Assembly (NCBI GenBank): GCA_022568115.1
Contig: JADFFP010000008.1
Span: forward strand, 5,001 to 12,390
DNA: 7,390 nucleotides
Direction: 5' to 3'
DNA from: Pseudomonadota bacterium
Lineage (GTDB): Bacteria > Pseudomonadota > Alphaproteobacteria > Sphingomonadales > SMXR01
This document shows, one piece after another, positions 1 to 5,686 of this stretch; within the stretch, counting starts at the first letter, position 1; every line of letters starts with the position of its first letter. A program made the translations under genes and the position numbers. The notes beneath the pieces were generated by a model. The model was not told where the DNA came from. It searched no databases and saw only the letters and a program-made list of their open reading frames with translations.

Positions 1-929
1 GGCAGGATCAGCGCATCCACGAGCTGGGGTTTTTAAAGTTTGATTCAATGGTAGGACAGAACACCTCCTTTTCCTTTGTCACTGGCTTGGCCCCTGACAC
101 CATTATTACCTCCAACAACTATCAGGTGAGCCAAAGGTTTGATTTCGTTACCCGGCGCAAGGCCGGGAACTCATACTTCTCACAAATGCGCGGGATTACC
201 TCCACCGGGATTACCTGGCACGCCTCGACCAAGACCAAAGTGGCGTTTGTCACCTCTTATGGCAAATACAAAGGAGGCTTTAATCCCTTCTCTGATGTCC
301 TTCCCCAACTGGAGGGCAAAGCCTTCAGTGCGTTGCTTGGGATCAACCGTGAGCTTGGCCGCTTTAAGGTAAATGCTGTCTTTGGCGCCCTGTTTGAACA
401 AAACGCGATCCTTGGAAGCCTCTCCTCCGGGGCTTTAAACTCCGCCCCCCGGGCACAAACCTATTTTGCCACCCTCGGCTCCTCGGTTGATCTCGGCAAA
501 GGTTTCTCATTTACCGGCAGTTACCAAAAGGGCATCACCACGGTCCAGGGCAACCCGGCCAGCATGGTGACCGGGTTCTCAAACCTGACCAGCTCCAGCT
601 TCCAGGCATACCTGGTCAAGGATGGACTGATCAGCAAAGCCGACCGGATTGGCCTCTATATTGGCCAACCACTACATATCGATAGCGGCAATGTCTCATT
701 AAGGCTGCCAGCCGGCCGTGATTATGACGCAGACAGGATCTTGTTCACAAGCGCCCAGGCCGGGGTTTCGCCCTCAGGGCGTGAGATAGATTATGAGCTT
801 TATTACCTGGTCCCGACCAAGCTTGGTTTCAGCCTCGGGGTAAACCTCTTTTACCAGCAGGACGCCGGGCACTTTCAGGGCAATGACATCTTCGGCGCTA
901 CTGTCAGATTGAAGCTCAGCCTTTACTGA
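1..929 (+). CDS. S8 (subtilisin-like) serine protease autotransporter, C-terminal beta-barrel part (5' end outside window)
   Basis: The frame is open from base 3 to the TGA at 927-929, so this is the C-terminal end (about 308 residues) of a gene that begins outside the window. The protease domain is not visible. The visible part is rich in alternating short beta-strands. Near the end it carries a pattern I recognise from C-termini of alphaproteobacterial S8 peptidases: DRIGLYIGQPL, then RLPAGRDYDADRI, PSGREIDYELYYLVP, and QDAGHFQGND. The last residues, VRLKLSLY, end in an aromatic residue, as expected for an outer-membrane barrel recognised by the BAM complex. The likely role is to anchor or export an N-terminal subtilisin-type protease at the cell surface. 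This rests on family memory of the C-terminal pattern; a different autotransporter passenger is possible. No convincing terminator follows the stop codon. Confidence 0.75.
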   Translation, partial: QDQRIHELGFLKFDSMVGQNTSFSFVTGLAPDTIITSNNYQVSQRFDFVTRRKAGNSYFSQMRGITSTGITWHASTKTKVAFVTSYGKYKGGFNPFSDVLPQLEGKAFSALLGINRELGRFKVNAVFGALFEQNAILGSLSSGALNSAPRAQTYFATLGSSVDLGKGFSFTGSYQKGITTVQGNPASMVTGFSNLTSSSFQAYLVKDGLISKADRIGLYIGQPLHIDSGNVSLRLPAGRDYDADRILFTSAQAGVSPSGREIDYELYYLVPTKLGFSLGVNLFYQQDAGHFQGNDIFGATVRLKLSLY

Positions 930-1046
930 TTTCAAACGCCGGTCCGACCCCCTTTCAATGATTGATAAGGTTGGTGTTTTGTCTTAATCTGATCATCCAT
1001 TAATGGGGGTCTGGATGGCGTTTCTGGAATTTTACCGGAGTAAATC

Positions 1047-1370
1047 ATGTCCGAATCTGGCCTATTTTGCTTTTGCCGGGCTTCATGTTTTCCGCCCACC
1101 GGTTGCAGGCCGCTTTTGCGATCGGCGCCGTGGTCACTTCTGCCCTCTTTGCCGGCACGGCGCCACTGGCCAACAGTGATTTTTAAACTTGAAGATGTCA
1201 AGGAAATGCCAAGGATGCGGCTGAGCGGGATTGCCGTCACCCCGGGCACGGTTATGATTGCCGCGCTGCCAATTATTCTCGGCGCCCAGCTGATTTTGGC
1301 ATTCCTTGCCTATGACACCCAAAGCCGCCATGACCGCCCGTATTTTATCCGCAACATGAAAATGAAATAA
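1047..1370 (+). pseudogene. Frameshifted relic with a glycosyltransferase-2-like C-terminal membrane tail
   Basis: ATG 1047 has a GGAG ribosome site (1037-1040) six bases upstream and the frame runs to TAA at 1368-1370, 107 codons. The first half of this frame is implausible protein, rich in Cys, Pro and Arg. The frame starting two bases later is open from 1004 to the TAA at 1184-1186 and reads hydrophobic, membrane-like sequence (LLLPGFMFSAHRLQAAFAIG, then VVTSALFAGTAPLA). From about 1185 the ATG frame becomes convincing: TPGTVMIAALPIILGAQL, followed by a second short motif, LAFLAYDTQSRHDRP. This resembles the C-terminal transmembrane tail of family-2 glycosyltransferases (GTVM..LP...G.QLLL.F...D..S). 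The simplest reading is a decayed gene with frameshifts near 1060-1180. A true short membrane protein hit by one sequencing error is the alternative. The hairpin at 1380-1400 would terminate it. Confidence 0.4.
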
Positions 1371-1379
1371 TCGCTAACC

Positions 1380-1400
1380 ACCTGAAATTGTTCAGGTTTT
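1380..1400 (+). terminator. Rho-independent terminator-like hairpin between convergent genes
   Basis: ACCTGAA (1380-1386), loop ATTG, TTCAGGT (1391-1397) form a perfect 7-bp stem, and the T run at 1397-1400 follows on the + strand. It lies ten bases after the stop of the + strand frame ending at 1370 and overlaps the last codon of the convergent gene on the - strand. The T run makes it a + strand terminator. It is short and of moderate GC content, so strength is uncertain. Confidence 0.5.
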
Positions 1401-2348
1401 CAGCTTGTAGATCCGGTACAAATCGCGCCCCAGCTCATAGAGATAACTCAAACCCACAAAATAAAGGGCATACGTGACACTCCGGTTGACCCAAATCTGC
1501 CGGTCAATTTCCGGGTGGTCGGTAACAAAGGCCGGATCGAAAAAAACAATCGGATCAAGGCTGAGGATCATCACCAGCACCCACAGCCCGAAGGCCCCAA
1601 GGCCTGCGTCGGTAACAAGTTTCGATATGTTCCAGTGGGGCCGCGCCACCAGCCATATGCGGTGAACGAGGAAGAGTACAATCACGGCGTTGAACCAGGG
1701 CACAATGCCGTAGATGGCGGGATTCAGGGACAACCGGTCGCTCCACCAGAAATCCCACTGGTTGAAGTAAAAGCTGTTCACAAGCCCCAGCGCAAAGAGG
1801 TAGATCACAATCTCGAAAATCATTTCGCCGACCGGCACGGCGATCCACTTGTGGCCGACCTCAGGCAGGTTATTGACGCTCCATTTTTCAAAAAACTTTC
1901 TGGCAGAGAACTGCTCACCGAGGAAATAAAACACCAGCGTGATCGACGCAAAGGCCAGCAAAGCGTTTTCAAGAAGCCCACTAAACAACCGCACAATCAT
2001 GCCGGAAATATGAAACTGTTCATTGCCAAATATATAAAAGCCGGTGCTTAAGACCTTCAGGACAAGGATGATAACCAGGGCAATCTTCAGGGCATAGAGG
2101 TAAAGCGGGAACAGCTCAGCCGAGACCAGCTCGCGCCGCTTCTGGTAGCCGGACGCCACCACCATCGGGTGGGCTTGCCCTCCGATCCATTTTTTCAGTT
2201 CACTTCCCTTCAACTTGCGGCCCAGCTGATCTTCCTTCGCCTCCAGCTTGTCGCGCATGCCGCTCATGATTTCCTCACCCACGTCCTCACGGATTTTCCT
2301 GGGCAGGTAATTTTTGACAGCGCCAACGTATCTTTCCAACCAGTTCAT
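1392..2348 (-). CDS. HAAS-type integral membrane protein paired with PadR regulator
   Basis: A 318-residue protein with no recognisable enzyme motif. Residues 1-75 form a soluble, charged, helical N-terminal domain (MNWLERYVGAVKNYLP, EEIMSGMRDKLEAKEDQLGR). It ends in GQAHPMVVASGYQKRRELVS, which is typical of the HAAS or permease-prefix domain often encoded next to PadR regulators. Six hydrophobic stretches follow at about 80-100, 117-143, 173-194, 211-234, 247-270 and 290-306, giving a six-helix inner-membrane protein. The start ATG lies 4 bases after the padR stop codon. Its ribosome site (AAGGG, then AAGGA closer to the start) lies in the last codons of padR, so the two are co-transcribed and probably translationally coupled. 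The job is unknown; by context it may be a membrane partner or target of the PadR-controlled response. Pairing with PadR is certain from the sequence; the domain name is family memory. Confidence 0.8.
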   Translation of the reverse strand: MNWLERYVGAVKNYLPRKIREDVGEEIMSGMRDKLEAKEDQLGRKLKGSELKKWIGGQAHPMVVASGYQKRRELVSAELFPLYLYALKIALVIILVLKVLSTGFYIFGNEQFHISGMIVRLFSGLLENALLAFASITLVFYFLGEQFSARKFFEKWSVNNLPEVGHKWIAVPVGEMIFEIVIYLFALGLVNSFYFNQWDFWWSDRLSLNPAIYGIVPWFNAVIVLFLVHRIWLVARPHWNISKLVTDAGLGAFGLWVLVMILSLDPIVFFDPAFVTDHPEIDRQIWVNRSVTYALYFVGLSYLYELGRDLYRIYKLKT

Positions 2349-2352
2349 TTCC

Positions 2353-2682
2353 TTATCCCTTAATCAGTTTTATCAGTGATTCATTGAGGTTGGCCGCTTC
2401 GGCCTTTAATTCGCCAAACAACTTCAAACCCTCAGCCGAGGTCTTGTAGTAGCGCCGCTTGCGCCCTTCATGGCGGCGCCATTCGCTCACCAAAAGCCCG
2501 TATTCTTCCAGTCTCCGGACCAGTGGGTAAAGCGTCCCCTCATCAACCTCGAGGCCCGCATCGCCTAAGCGCTTTCTTAAGGCATAGGCGTAAAATTCCT
2601 GCCGGAGCGCCGCCAGGACCGCCAGCACCAGCGCGCCCCGGCGCAATTCCATTTTCATTTTGTCCAAACGCTCAACCGGCAA
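2353..2682 (-). CDS. PadR family transcriptional regulator
   Basis: A 109-residue winged-helix regulator of usual PadR length. The core ELRRGALVLAVLAAL, LRKRLGDAGLEVDEGTLYPL and RRLEEYGLLVSEW, followed by the wing EGRKRRYYKTSAEG, is the PadR pattern of recognition helix then wing. The C-terminal tail after residue 85 is a short helix (LFGELKAEAANLNESL), probably for dimerisation. The start chosen is TTG at 2680-2682 because AGGAG (2690-2694) sits seven bases upstream. The in-frame ATGs at codons 9 and 11 have no ribosome site, although a start there would lose only a few residues before the fold. It leads a two-gene unit with the HAAS-type membrane protein. A nested palindromic element over its promoter suggests autorepression, as is usual in the family. 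The inducer is unknown. Confidence 0.9.
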   Translation of the reverse strand: MPVERLDKMKMELRRGALVLAVLAALRQEFYAYALRKRLGDAGLEVDEGTLYPLVRRLEEYGLLVSEWRRHEGRKRRYYKTSAEGLKLFGELKAEAANLNESLIKLIKG

Positions 2683-2689
2683 ACTCTTG

Positions 2690-2694
2690 CTCCT
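2690..2694 (-). promoter_or_regulatory. Ribosome binding site deciding the TTG start of padR
   Basis: On the - strand this reads AGGAG, seven bases before the TTG at 2682. No comparable site precedes the in-frame ATGs inside the gene. Confidence 0.6.
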
Positions 2695-2707
2695 GGCCTG
2701 TTTTCAT

Positions 2708-2749
2708 CAATACTGTGCACTACATAGTATGCGGCACACAGTATTGCAA
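2708..2749 (-). promoter_or_regulatory. Nested palindromic operator and promoter of the padR-HAAS unit
   Basis: CAATACTGTG (2708-2717) and CACAGTATTG (2737-2746) are a perfect 10-bp inverted repeat centred at 2727. Inside it lies a third half site, AGTAT (2726-2730), which also pairs with ATACT (2710-2714), giving ATACT-N11-AGTAT. CATAGTAT (2723-2730) and CACAGTAT (2737-2744) are near-direct repeats 14 bases apart. A modest sigma-70 promoter fits on the - strand: TTGCAA (2744-2749), 17 bases, TATGTA (2721-2726). An A/T-rich tract upstream (2750-2786) could act as an UP element. The half sites cover both promoter hexamers, as expected for PadR autorepression. The repeats are seen directly; the binding protein is inferred. 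Confidence 0.65.
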
Positions 2750-2825
2750 GTTATTTTTTTGAAAAAAGAATTTATTTTTGTTTTACAGGCGCTTGCCCTT
2801 AAAGGGATTGAAGGTAAACGCCTGA

Positions 2826-2921
2826 CATATCGGCGGGCTGCCTGAAGGCCAAAAGTATAAAATCGTTGAACCTGAAACCTCGCCCGAAGTTAAGGCGTGG
2901 CTAAAATGGTTTGAGCAATAA
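2826..2921 (+). pseudogene. Short coding-like tail of an unrecognised gene
   Basis: After a TGA at 2823-2825 the frame is open to TAA 2919-2921 and reads HIGGLPEGQKYKIVEPETSP and then EVKAWLKWFEQ, which looks like the C-terminal end of a real protein. There is no start codon or ribosome site. The frame one base earlier (about 2785-2845) reads LQALALKGIEGKRLTY and could be the preceding part, separated by a single-base shift near 2820. I do not recognise the family. Part of it (2850-2888) recurs, inverted, at 3548-3586. The rest of the gene-free stretch 2763-2971 shows nothing else I can support. Confidence 0.3.
2850..2888 (+). repeat. QKxxIVEPETxPE segment, copy 1
   Basis: Thirteen codons here match thirteen codons at 3548-3586 on the other strand: 30 of 39 bases and 10 of 13 residues identical. 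The longest identical run is GTTGAACCTGAAAC (2865-2878). Four codon differences are synonymous (Lys, Ile, Thr, Glu). See the partner entry. Confidence 0.5.
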
Positions 2922-2971
2922 AAAAGAGCAGCCTTCTCCCGCCCTTTGGGGGGATATTTAGCAAACCTTCC

Positions 2972-3151
2972 TTACGACCCAATGGCATTGGTTAGTTCAG
3001 TCGCTATAGAACCAAACATGGAGTTCAGGGAGGTGCCCACGGCAGACATGGCGACGAGGGCGGCGACCCCAATAAGAGCGACAATAAGGCCATATTCCAT
3101 AGCGGTGACGGCTCGTTCATCTTTGCGAAGTTTTCTAAGCAGCTTAAACAT
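2972..3151 (-). CDS. Flp (type IVb) pilin, orphan
   Basis: A 59-residue prepilin starting at ATG 3149-3151, preceded by a G-rich ribosome site (a G7 run, six bases before the ATG). Longer in-frame starts are non-ATG and add an unlike N-terminus. MFKLLRKLRKDER is a short basic leader, then AVTAMEYGLI begins the mature pilin, with the conserved Glu19-Tyr20 pair (Glu at position +5 of the mature protein). Residues 21-40 form the single hydrophobic helix that packs in the Flp/Tad pilus. In Flp pilins, cleavage by the CpaA/TadV prepilin peptidase usually follows a Gly. Here the equivalent position appears to be Ala14, which is tolerated in some family members. No tad/cpa assembly genes lie in the window, so the secretion machinery must be encoded elsewhere. 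The promoter is not evident; reads from upstream must cross or start after the hairpin at 3229-3320. Confidence 0.88.
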   Translation of the reverse strand: MFKLLRKLRKDERAVTAMEYGLIVALIGVAALVAMSAVGTSLNSMFGSIATELTNAIGS

Positions 3152-3228
3152 GGCTTGCCCCCCCACTGAGTTGTTAGCGCTGTTGTTTAACAGCCTTACC
3201 ACGGAAGCCGCCAATAATTCCTAATAAG

Positions 3229-3320
3229 AAATAACCACCCCCCAGAGAAAGCCTTTCTTTTCGCTCTAAGCCCAGGAAGGGTAACGGGAAACAAAGGCTT
3301 TCTCTGGGGGGTGGTTATTT
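3229..3320. repeat. Perfect 28-bp inverted repeat forming a long hairpin
   Basis: Bases 3229-3256 and 3293-3320 are exact reverse complements, AAATAACC at the outer end, a run of six C (or G) in the middle and AAAGCCTTT at the inner end. Pairing continues with one mismatch through 3258-3262/3287-3291 (one G-U), leaving a loop of about 24 bases. On the - strand it overlaps the stop codon of the 57-residue ORF (3315-3317) and is followed by TTATTTCTTATT, so it may act as that gene's terminator and isolate the pilin gene. It is much longer than an ordinary terminator stem. A miniature element or palindromic repeat is the alternative; no clear target-site duplication is seen. Confidence 0.8.
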
Positions 3321-3488
3321 GCTGAATCGGCCCATGGCGTAACCGGCCAAAAATGTAAGCCAGACAAAAGTGACGTTTACCAGCCAGCTGGGGAAAAAAT
3401 TTACCGCGGTCGCCATTAAAAATATTATTACAACGGACATTGCTATGAGCAAAAGCAACATCACCAAAAGTTTCGATGGCGCATTCAT
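3315..3488 (-). CDS. Small two-helix membrane protein, unrecognised
   Basis: A 57-residue frame from ATG 3486-3488 to TAA 3315-3317. MNAPSK is a short polar start; residues 7-27 (LLVMLLLLIAMSVVIIFLMA) and 33-50 (PSWLVNVTFVWLTFLAGY) are two strong hydrophobic helices with a short turn, and the protein ends AMGRFSK with a positive tail. Both ends would therefore face the cytoplasm. There is no Shine-Dalgarno sequence, and an in-frame stop lies three codons upstream, so the start is fixed. A promoter at 3495-3522 would place the transcript start on the ATG itself. The stop codon runs into the long hairpin, as expected of a monocistronic small gene. I do not recognise a family. It is short enough to arise by chance, but the promoter, hydrophobic pattern and terminator fit together. 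Confidence 0.55.
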   Translation of the reverse strand: MNAPSKLLVMLLLLIAMSVVIIFLMATAVNFFPSWLVNVTFVWLTFLAGYAMGRFSK

Positions 3489-3494
3489 AAGTGG

Positions 3495-3522
3495 TTACTA
3501 GCAGTAATTTCTTACATGTCAA
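3495..3522 (-). promoter_or_regulatory. Sigma-70-like promoter for the 57-residue ORF
   Basis: On the - strand, a perfect TTGACA (3517-3522), 16 bases, then TAGTAA (3495-3500). Six bases separate the -10 hexamer from the ATG at 3488, so transcription would start at or next to the start codon. The -35 is consensus; the -10 is weak (3 of 6). Confidence 0.5.
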
Positions 3523-3547
3523 TATTGTTATCCATCCAACCATTCCG

Positions 3548-3586
3548 CTCGGGTAAAGTTTCAGGTTCAACAATTGTAGCTTTTTG
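3548..3586 (-). repeat. QKxxIVEPETxPE segment, copy 2 (inverted relative to copy 1)
   Basis: On the - strand a frame open from 3625 to TAA 3512-3514 reads KLLLAQKATIVEPETLPERN and then GWMDNNIDM. It starts inside the 3' end of the permease gene in another frame and has no ATG before the motif (only TTG and CTG codons). The motif matches copy 1 codon for codon, with mostly third-base differences, suggesting a shared protein ancestor rather than a recent DNA duplication. It may be a tiny peptide gene, a gene remnant, or the tail of a former permease extension. The - strand stop lies just after the -35 of the downstream small-ORF promoter. Confidence 0.45.
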
Positions 3587-3599
3587 CGCCAACAACAGC

Positions 3600-4739
3600 T
3601 TAATCCAGCGTCGCTTTATAGCGCTTCATAGCGACAAAAGTGGCAGCGGCAAGGATCACCAGCAGCGGCCAGATGTGGGGCCAGATTTCGGGAAATTCCG
3701 CCCCTTTCAGCATAATTCCCCGGATGATCCTTAAGAAATAAGTCATCGGCAGCATTGAACCGAACACCTGCGCCCACTGGGGCATGCCGAGGAACGGGAA
3801 CACGAAACCAGAGAGCAGGATCGAGGGCAGGAAAAAGAACATCGACATCTGCATCGCCTGCAGCTGGGTGGTGGCGATGGTCGAGAAGGTAAAGCCGATC
3901 GCCAGGTTGACAACGATAAACAGCACCAGGGCGGCCGACAGCAAGAGAAAGCTTCCGAACATCGGTATCTCGAAAAGAATCCGCGCCGCGGCCAGCACGA
4001 TTGTCACCTGGATGGCCGCGCCGGCCACGAACGGGATGATCTTGCCGAGCATCACCTCCGAGGGCTTCAACGGCATGGCATAGAGGTTCTCCAGCGTTCC
4101 CCGCTCACGCTCGCGCGCCAGGCTGAGCGACGTGATCATCACCAGCGTCATGGTCAGGATCACCCCGATCAGGCCGGGAACCGTGTTGTAATGGGTCAGG
4201 TTCTCCGGGTTGAACTTGCGGTGCATGACCAGCTCCACCGGCGGCGCGCGCGCACCGTTCGCCGCCATCACCCCTTTGAGGTCGTGATCAAGCGCCCTGT
4301 TCACCACCTGCAGCGCCGCCGACATCGCGCCCGAGGAGGCGATCGGGTCGGTGGCGTCCACCTCCAGCAGGATTTGCGGGCGCTCGCCGCGCACCAGCAG
4401 ACGGGTGAAATCCTCAGGGATCGTGACAATGTACTGAACCGCGCCGCTTTTCATCAGGGCGGCGGCCTCATCGTAGTCGCGGGTCTCGACCGTGAATTTG
4501 AAGTATCCGGTATTTTCCAGTGACTTCAGAAAGGTGCGGACAAACTGGCTGTCATCGCCGCGGACAATCGCGGTCGGCAGCTGCTTGGGGTCGGCGTTGA
4601 TGGCGTAGCCGAACAGCATCAGCTGCATGAAGGGAATGCCGATCAGCATGGCAAAGGTCATGCGGTCGCGCTTGAGCTGGATAAATTCCTTCTCGATCAA
4701 CCCGCGCAGGCGCATCCATGCGAACGGAACCTTGATCAT
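3600..4739 (-). CDS. ABC-2 type exporter permease (YbhS/YbhR/YhhJ-like)
   Basis: A 379-residue permease of normal ABC-2 length. An N-terminal amphipathic region (LRGLIEKEFIQLKRDRMTFA) leads into helix 1 at about 27-47. A large extracytoplasmic domain (48-185) follows, then helices at about 187-207, 233-255, 262-286, 297-317 and 355-371. The family hallmark ARERERGTLENLYAMPLKPS (208-227) followed by EVMLGK lies in the cytoplasmic loop that contacts the ATPase. FVFPFLGMPQW and PMTYFLRIIRGIMLKG in the last third are also typical of the YbhS/YhhJ group. The start ATG overlaps the ATPase stop (ATGA, 4736-4739), so translation is coupled. It is the only permease in the operon and would be expected to work as a homodimer, with the ATPase dimer. 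The substrate is unknown; relatives export drugs or other amphipathic compounds together with a periplasmic HlyD-type protein. No convincing terminator follows the stop. Confidence 0.93.
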   Translation of the reverse strand: MIKVPFAWMRLRGLIEKEFIQLKRDRMTFAMLIGIPFMQLMLFGYAINADPKQLPTAIVRGDDSQFVRTFLKSLENTGYFKFTVETRDYDEAAALMKSGAVQYIVTIPEDFTRLLVRGERPQILLEVDATDPIASSGAMSAALQVVNRALDHDLKGVMAANGARAPPVELVMHRKFNPENLTHYNTVPGLIGVILTMTLVMITSLSLARERERGTLENLYAMPLKPSEVMLGKIIPFVAGAAIQVTIVLAAARILFEIPMFGSFLLLSAALVLFIVVNLAIGFTFSTIATTQLQAMQMSMFFFLPSILLSGFVFPFLGMPQWAQVFGSMLPMTYFLRIIRGIMLKGAEFPEIWPHIWPLLVILAAATFVAMKRYKATLD

Positions 4740-5686
4740 GGCGCCCTCTCCTCCACGGCGCTCTCCTGGCCCGACATGAAGTGGATGAAAATATCCTCAA
4801 GGCTTGGAGCAACCTTTTCAAAATGCAGACTTTTTTCTTTTCGGAACGGGGCCAGGCTTTTCAACAGCGCCGGCTCATCGGCGCCGGAGACATGAAGCCG
4901 GGCGCCGAAGGCGGCGACCGTTTCGATGCCTTTGAGCCCGGTCAGTTTTTTAGCCAGGCCGGTTAAACCACGGCCGGTCACCCGCCAGGTCTTGAGGTCC
5001 GAACGCTCAATCATGTCAGCACCGGTGCCGTGGGCCAGCAGCTTGCCTTTGAGGATATAGCCCAAGCGGTGGCAGCGCTCGGCCTCGTCCATATAGTGGG
5101 TCGAGACCAGCACCGTGATGCCGTTTGCCGCCAAGGCGTGGATTTCATCCCAGAACGCGCGCCGGGCCTTGGGGTCAACGCCGGCGGTCGGTTCATCAAG
5201 CAGCAACAGCTTCGGCTCGTGCATGATGCAGCTGGCCAGCGCCAGGCGTTGCTTCCAGCCCCCCGACAAGGTTCCCGCCAGCTGGCGGCGGCGCTCGGTC
5301 AGCGCCAGGCCCGCCAGGGTTTCCCCGACCTTTTCCTTCAGGTCTTTCATCTGGTACATGCGCCCGACAAACAGGAGGTTTTCCTCGATCGTCAGCTCAT
5401 CATAAAGGCTGAACTTCTGGGTCATGTAGCCGATCTGTTTCCTGATCTCGGCGCTCTCATTAATAACGTCATATCCCAGGCAGGTGCCCTCGCCGGCATC
5501 GGGAACCAGCAAGCCGCAAAGCATCCTGATGGTGGTGGTTTTGCCAGAGCCGTTGGGGCCGATAAATCCGAACACCTCGCCCTCGCGCACCCGCAGCTCG
5601 ATCCCGTCGACGGCCTTTTTTCCGTCAAAGCTTTTGCTTAAACCCTTGACGTTGATGGCGAACTTTTCAGGGCAAGAAGGCGTCAC
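4736..5686 (-). CDS. ABC transporter ATP-binding protein (YbhF-like, single nucleotide-binding domain)
   Basis: A 316-residue cytoplasmic ATPase that powers the neighbouring permease. Walker A GPNGSGKTTT is at 43-52, the Q-loop glutamine at 90, the ABC signature LSGGWKQR at 140-147, Walker B LLLLDEPT at 160-167 with catalytic Glu165, the D-loop GVDPKARR at 169-176, and the switch histidine His197 (STHYMDEAERC). All catalytic residues are present. Residues from about 230 form the regulatory C-terminal domain common to drug-export ATPases of the CcmA/YbhF type, ending APSLEDIFIHFM. E. coli YbhF has two fused nucleotide-binding domains; this protein has one. The start is GTG 5684-5686, overlapping the HlyD stop as GTGA, with a very strong ribosome site just upstream. 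It is the third gene of the tetR-hlyD-ATPase-permease operon. Confidence 0.95.
   Translation of the reverse strand: MTPSCPEKFAINVKGLSKSFDGKKAVDGIELRVREGEVFGFIGPNGSGKTTTIRMLCGLLVPDAGEGTCLGYDVINESAEIRKQIGYMTQKFSLYDELTIEENLLFVGRMYQMKDLKEKVGETLAGLALTERRRQLAGTLSGGWKQRLALASCIMHEPKLLLLDEPTAGVDPKARRAFWDEIHALAANGITVLVSTHYMDEAERCHRLGYILKGKLLAHGTGADMIERSDLKTWRVTGRGLTGLAKKLTGLKGIETVAAFGARLHVSGADEPALLKSLAPFRKEKSLHFEKVAPSLEDIFIHFMSGQESAVEERAP

Noticed and set aside
997..1006. CCATTAATGG 10-bp palindrome in the gap after the autotransporter gene
   Set aside because: It is short, isolated, and not placed over a recognisable promoter; expected by chance.
932..1249. A 105-codon open frame on the - strand opposite the glycosyltransferase-like relic
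   Set aside because: The composition is low in hydrophobic core residues and no family pattern is visible; the opposite strand gives better membrane-like sequence, a ribosome site and a terminator.
1515..2051. A 178-codon + strand frame opposite the HAAS-type membrane protein
   Set aside because: It is rich in His, Gln and charged residues with no fold pattern; the - strand frame encodes a coherent six-helix membrane protein with operon structure.
2921..2968. Possible terminator for the pilin gene (CCCCCC/GGCGGG stem and T run on the - strand)
   Set aside because: The stem has a mismatch in six pairs, and the T run is about 14 bases beyond it; no proper hairpin abuts the T run.
3196..3573. 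A 125-codon - strand frame across the hairpin and the small ORF
   Set aside because: It starts with a poor context, is rich in Cys, Arg and Trp without pattern, and runs through the perfect inverted repeat. The frame of the 57-residue ORF gives a far more coherent protein.
3576..3599. Terminator after the permease gene
   Set aside because: Only an AGCT repeat and a short A run are present; no stable stem followed by a T run on the - strand.
5030..5641. A 203-codon + strand frame opposite the ABC ATPase
   Set aside because: It is a mirror of the strongly conserved ATPase frame; the Walker and signature motifs on the - strand settle the coding strand.
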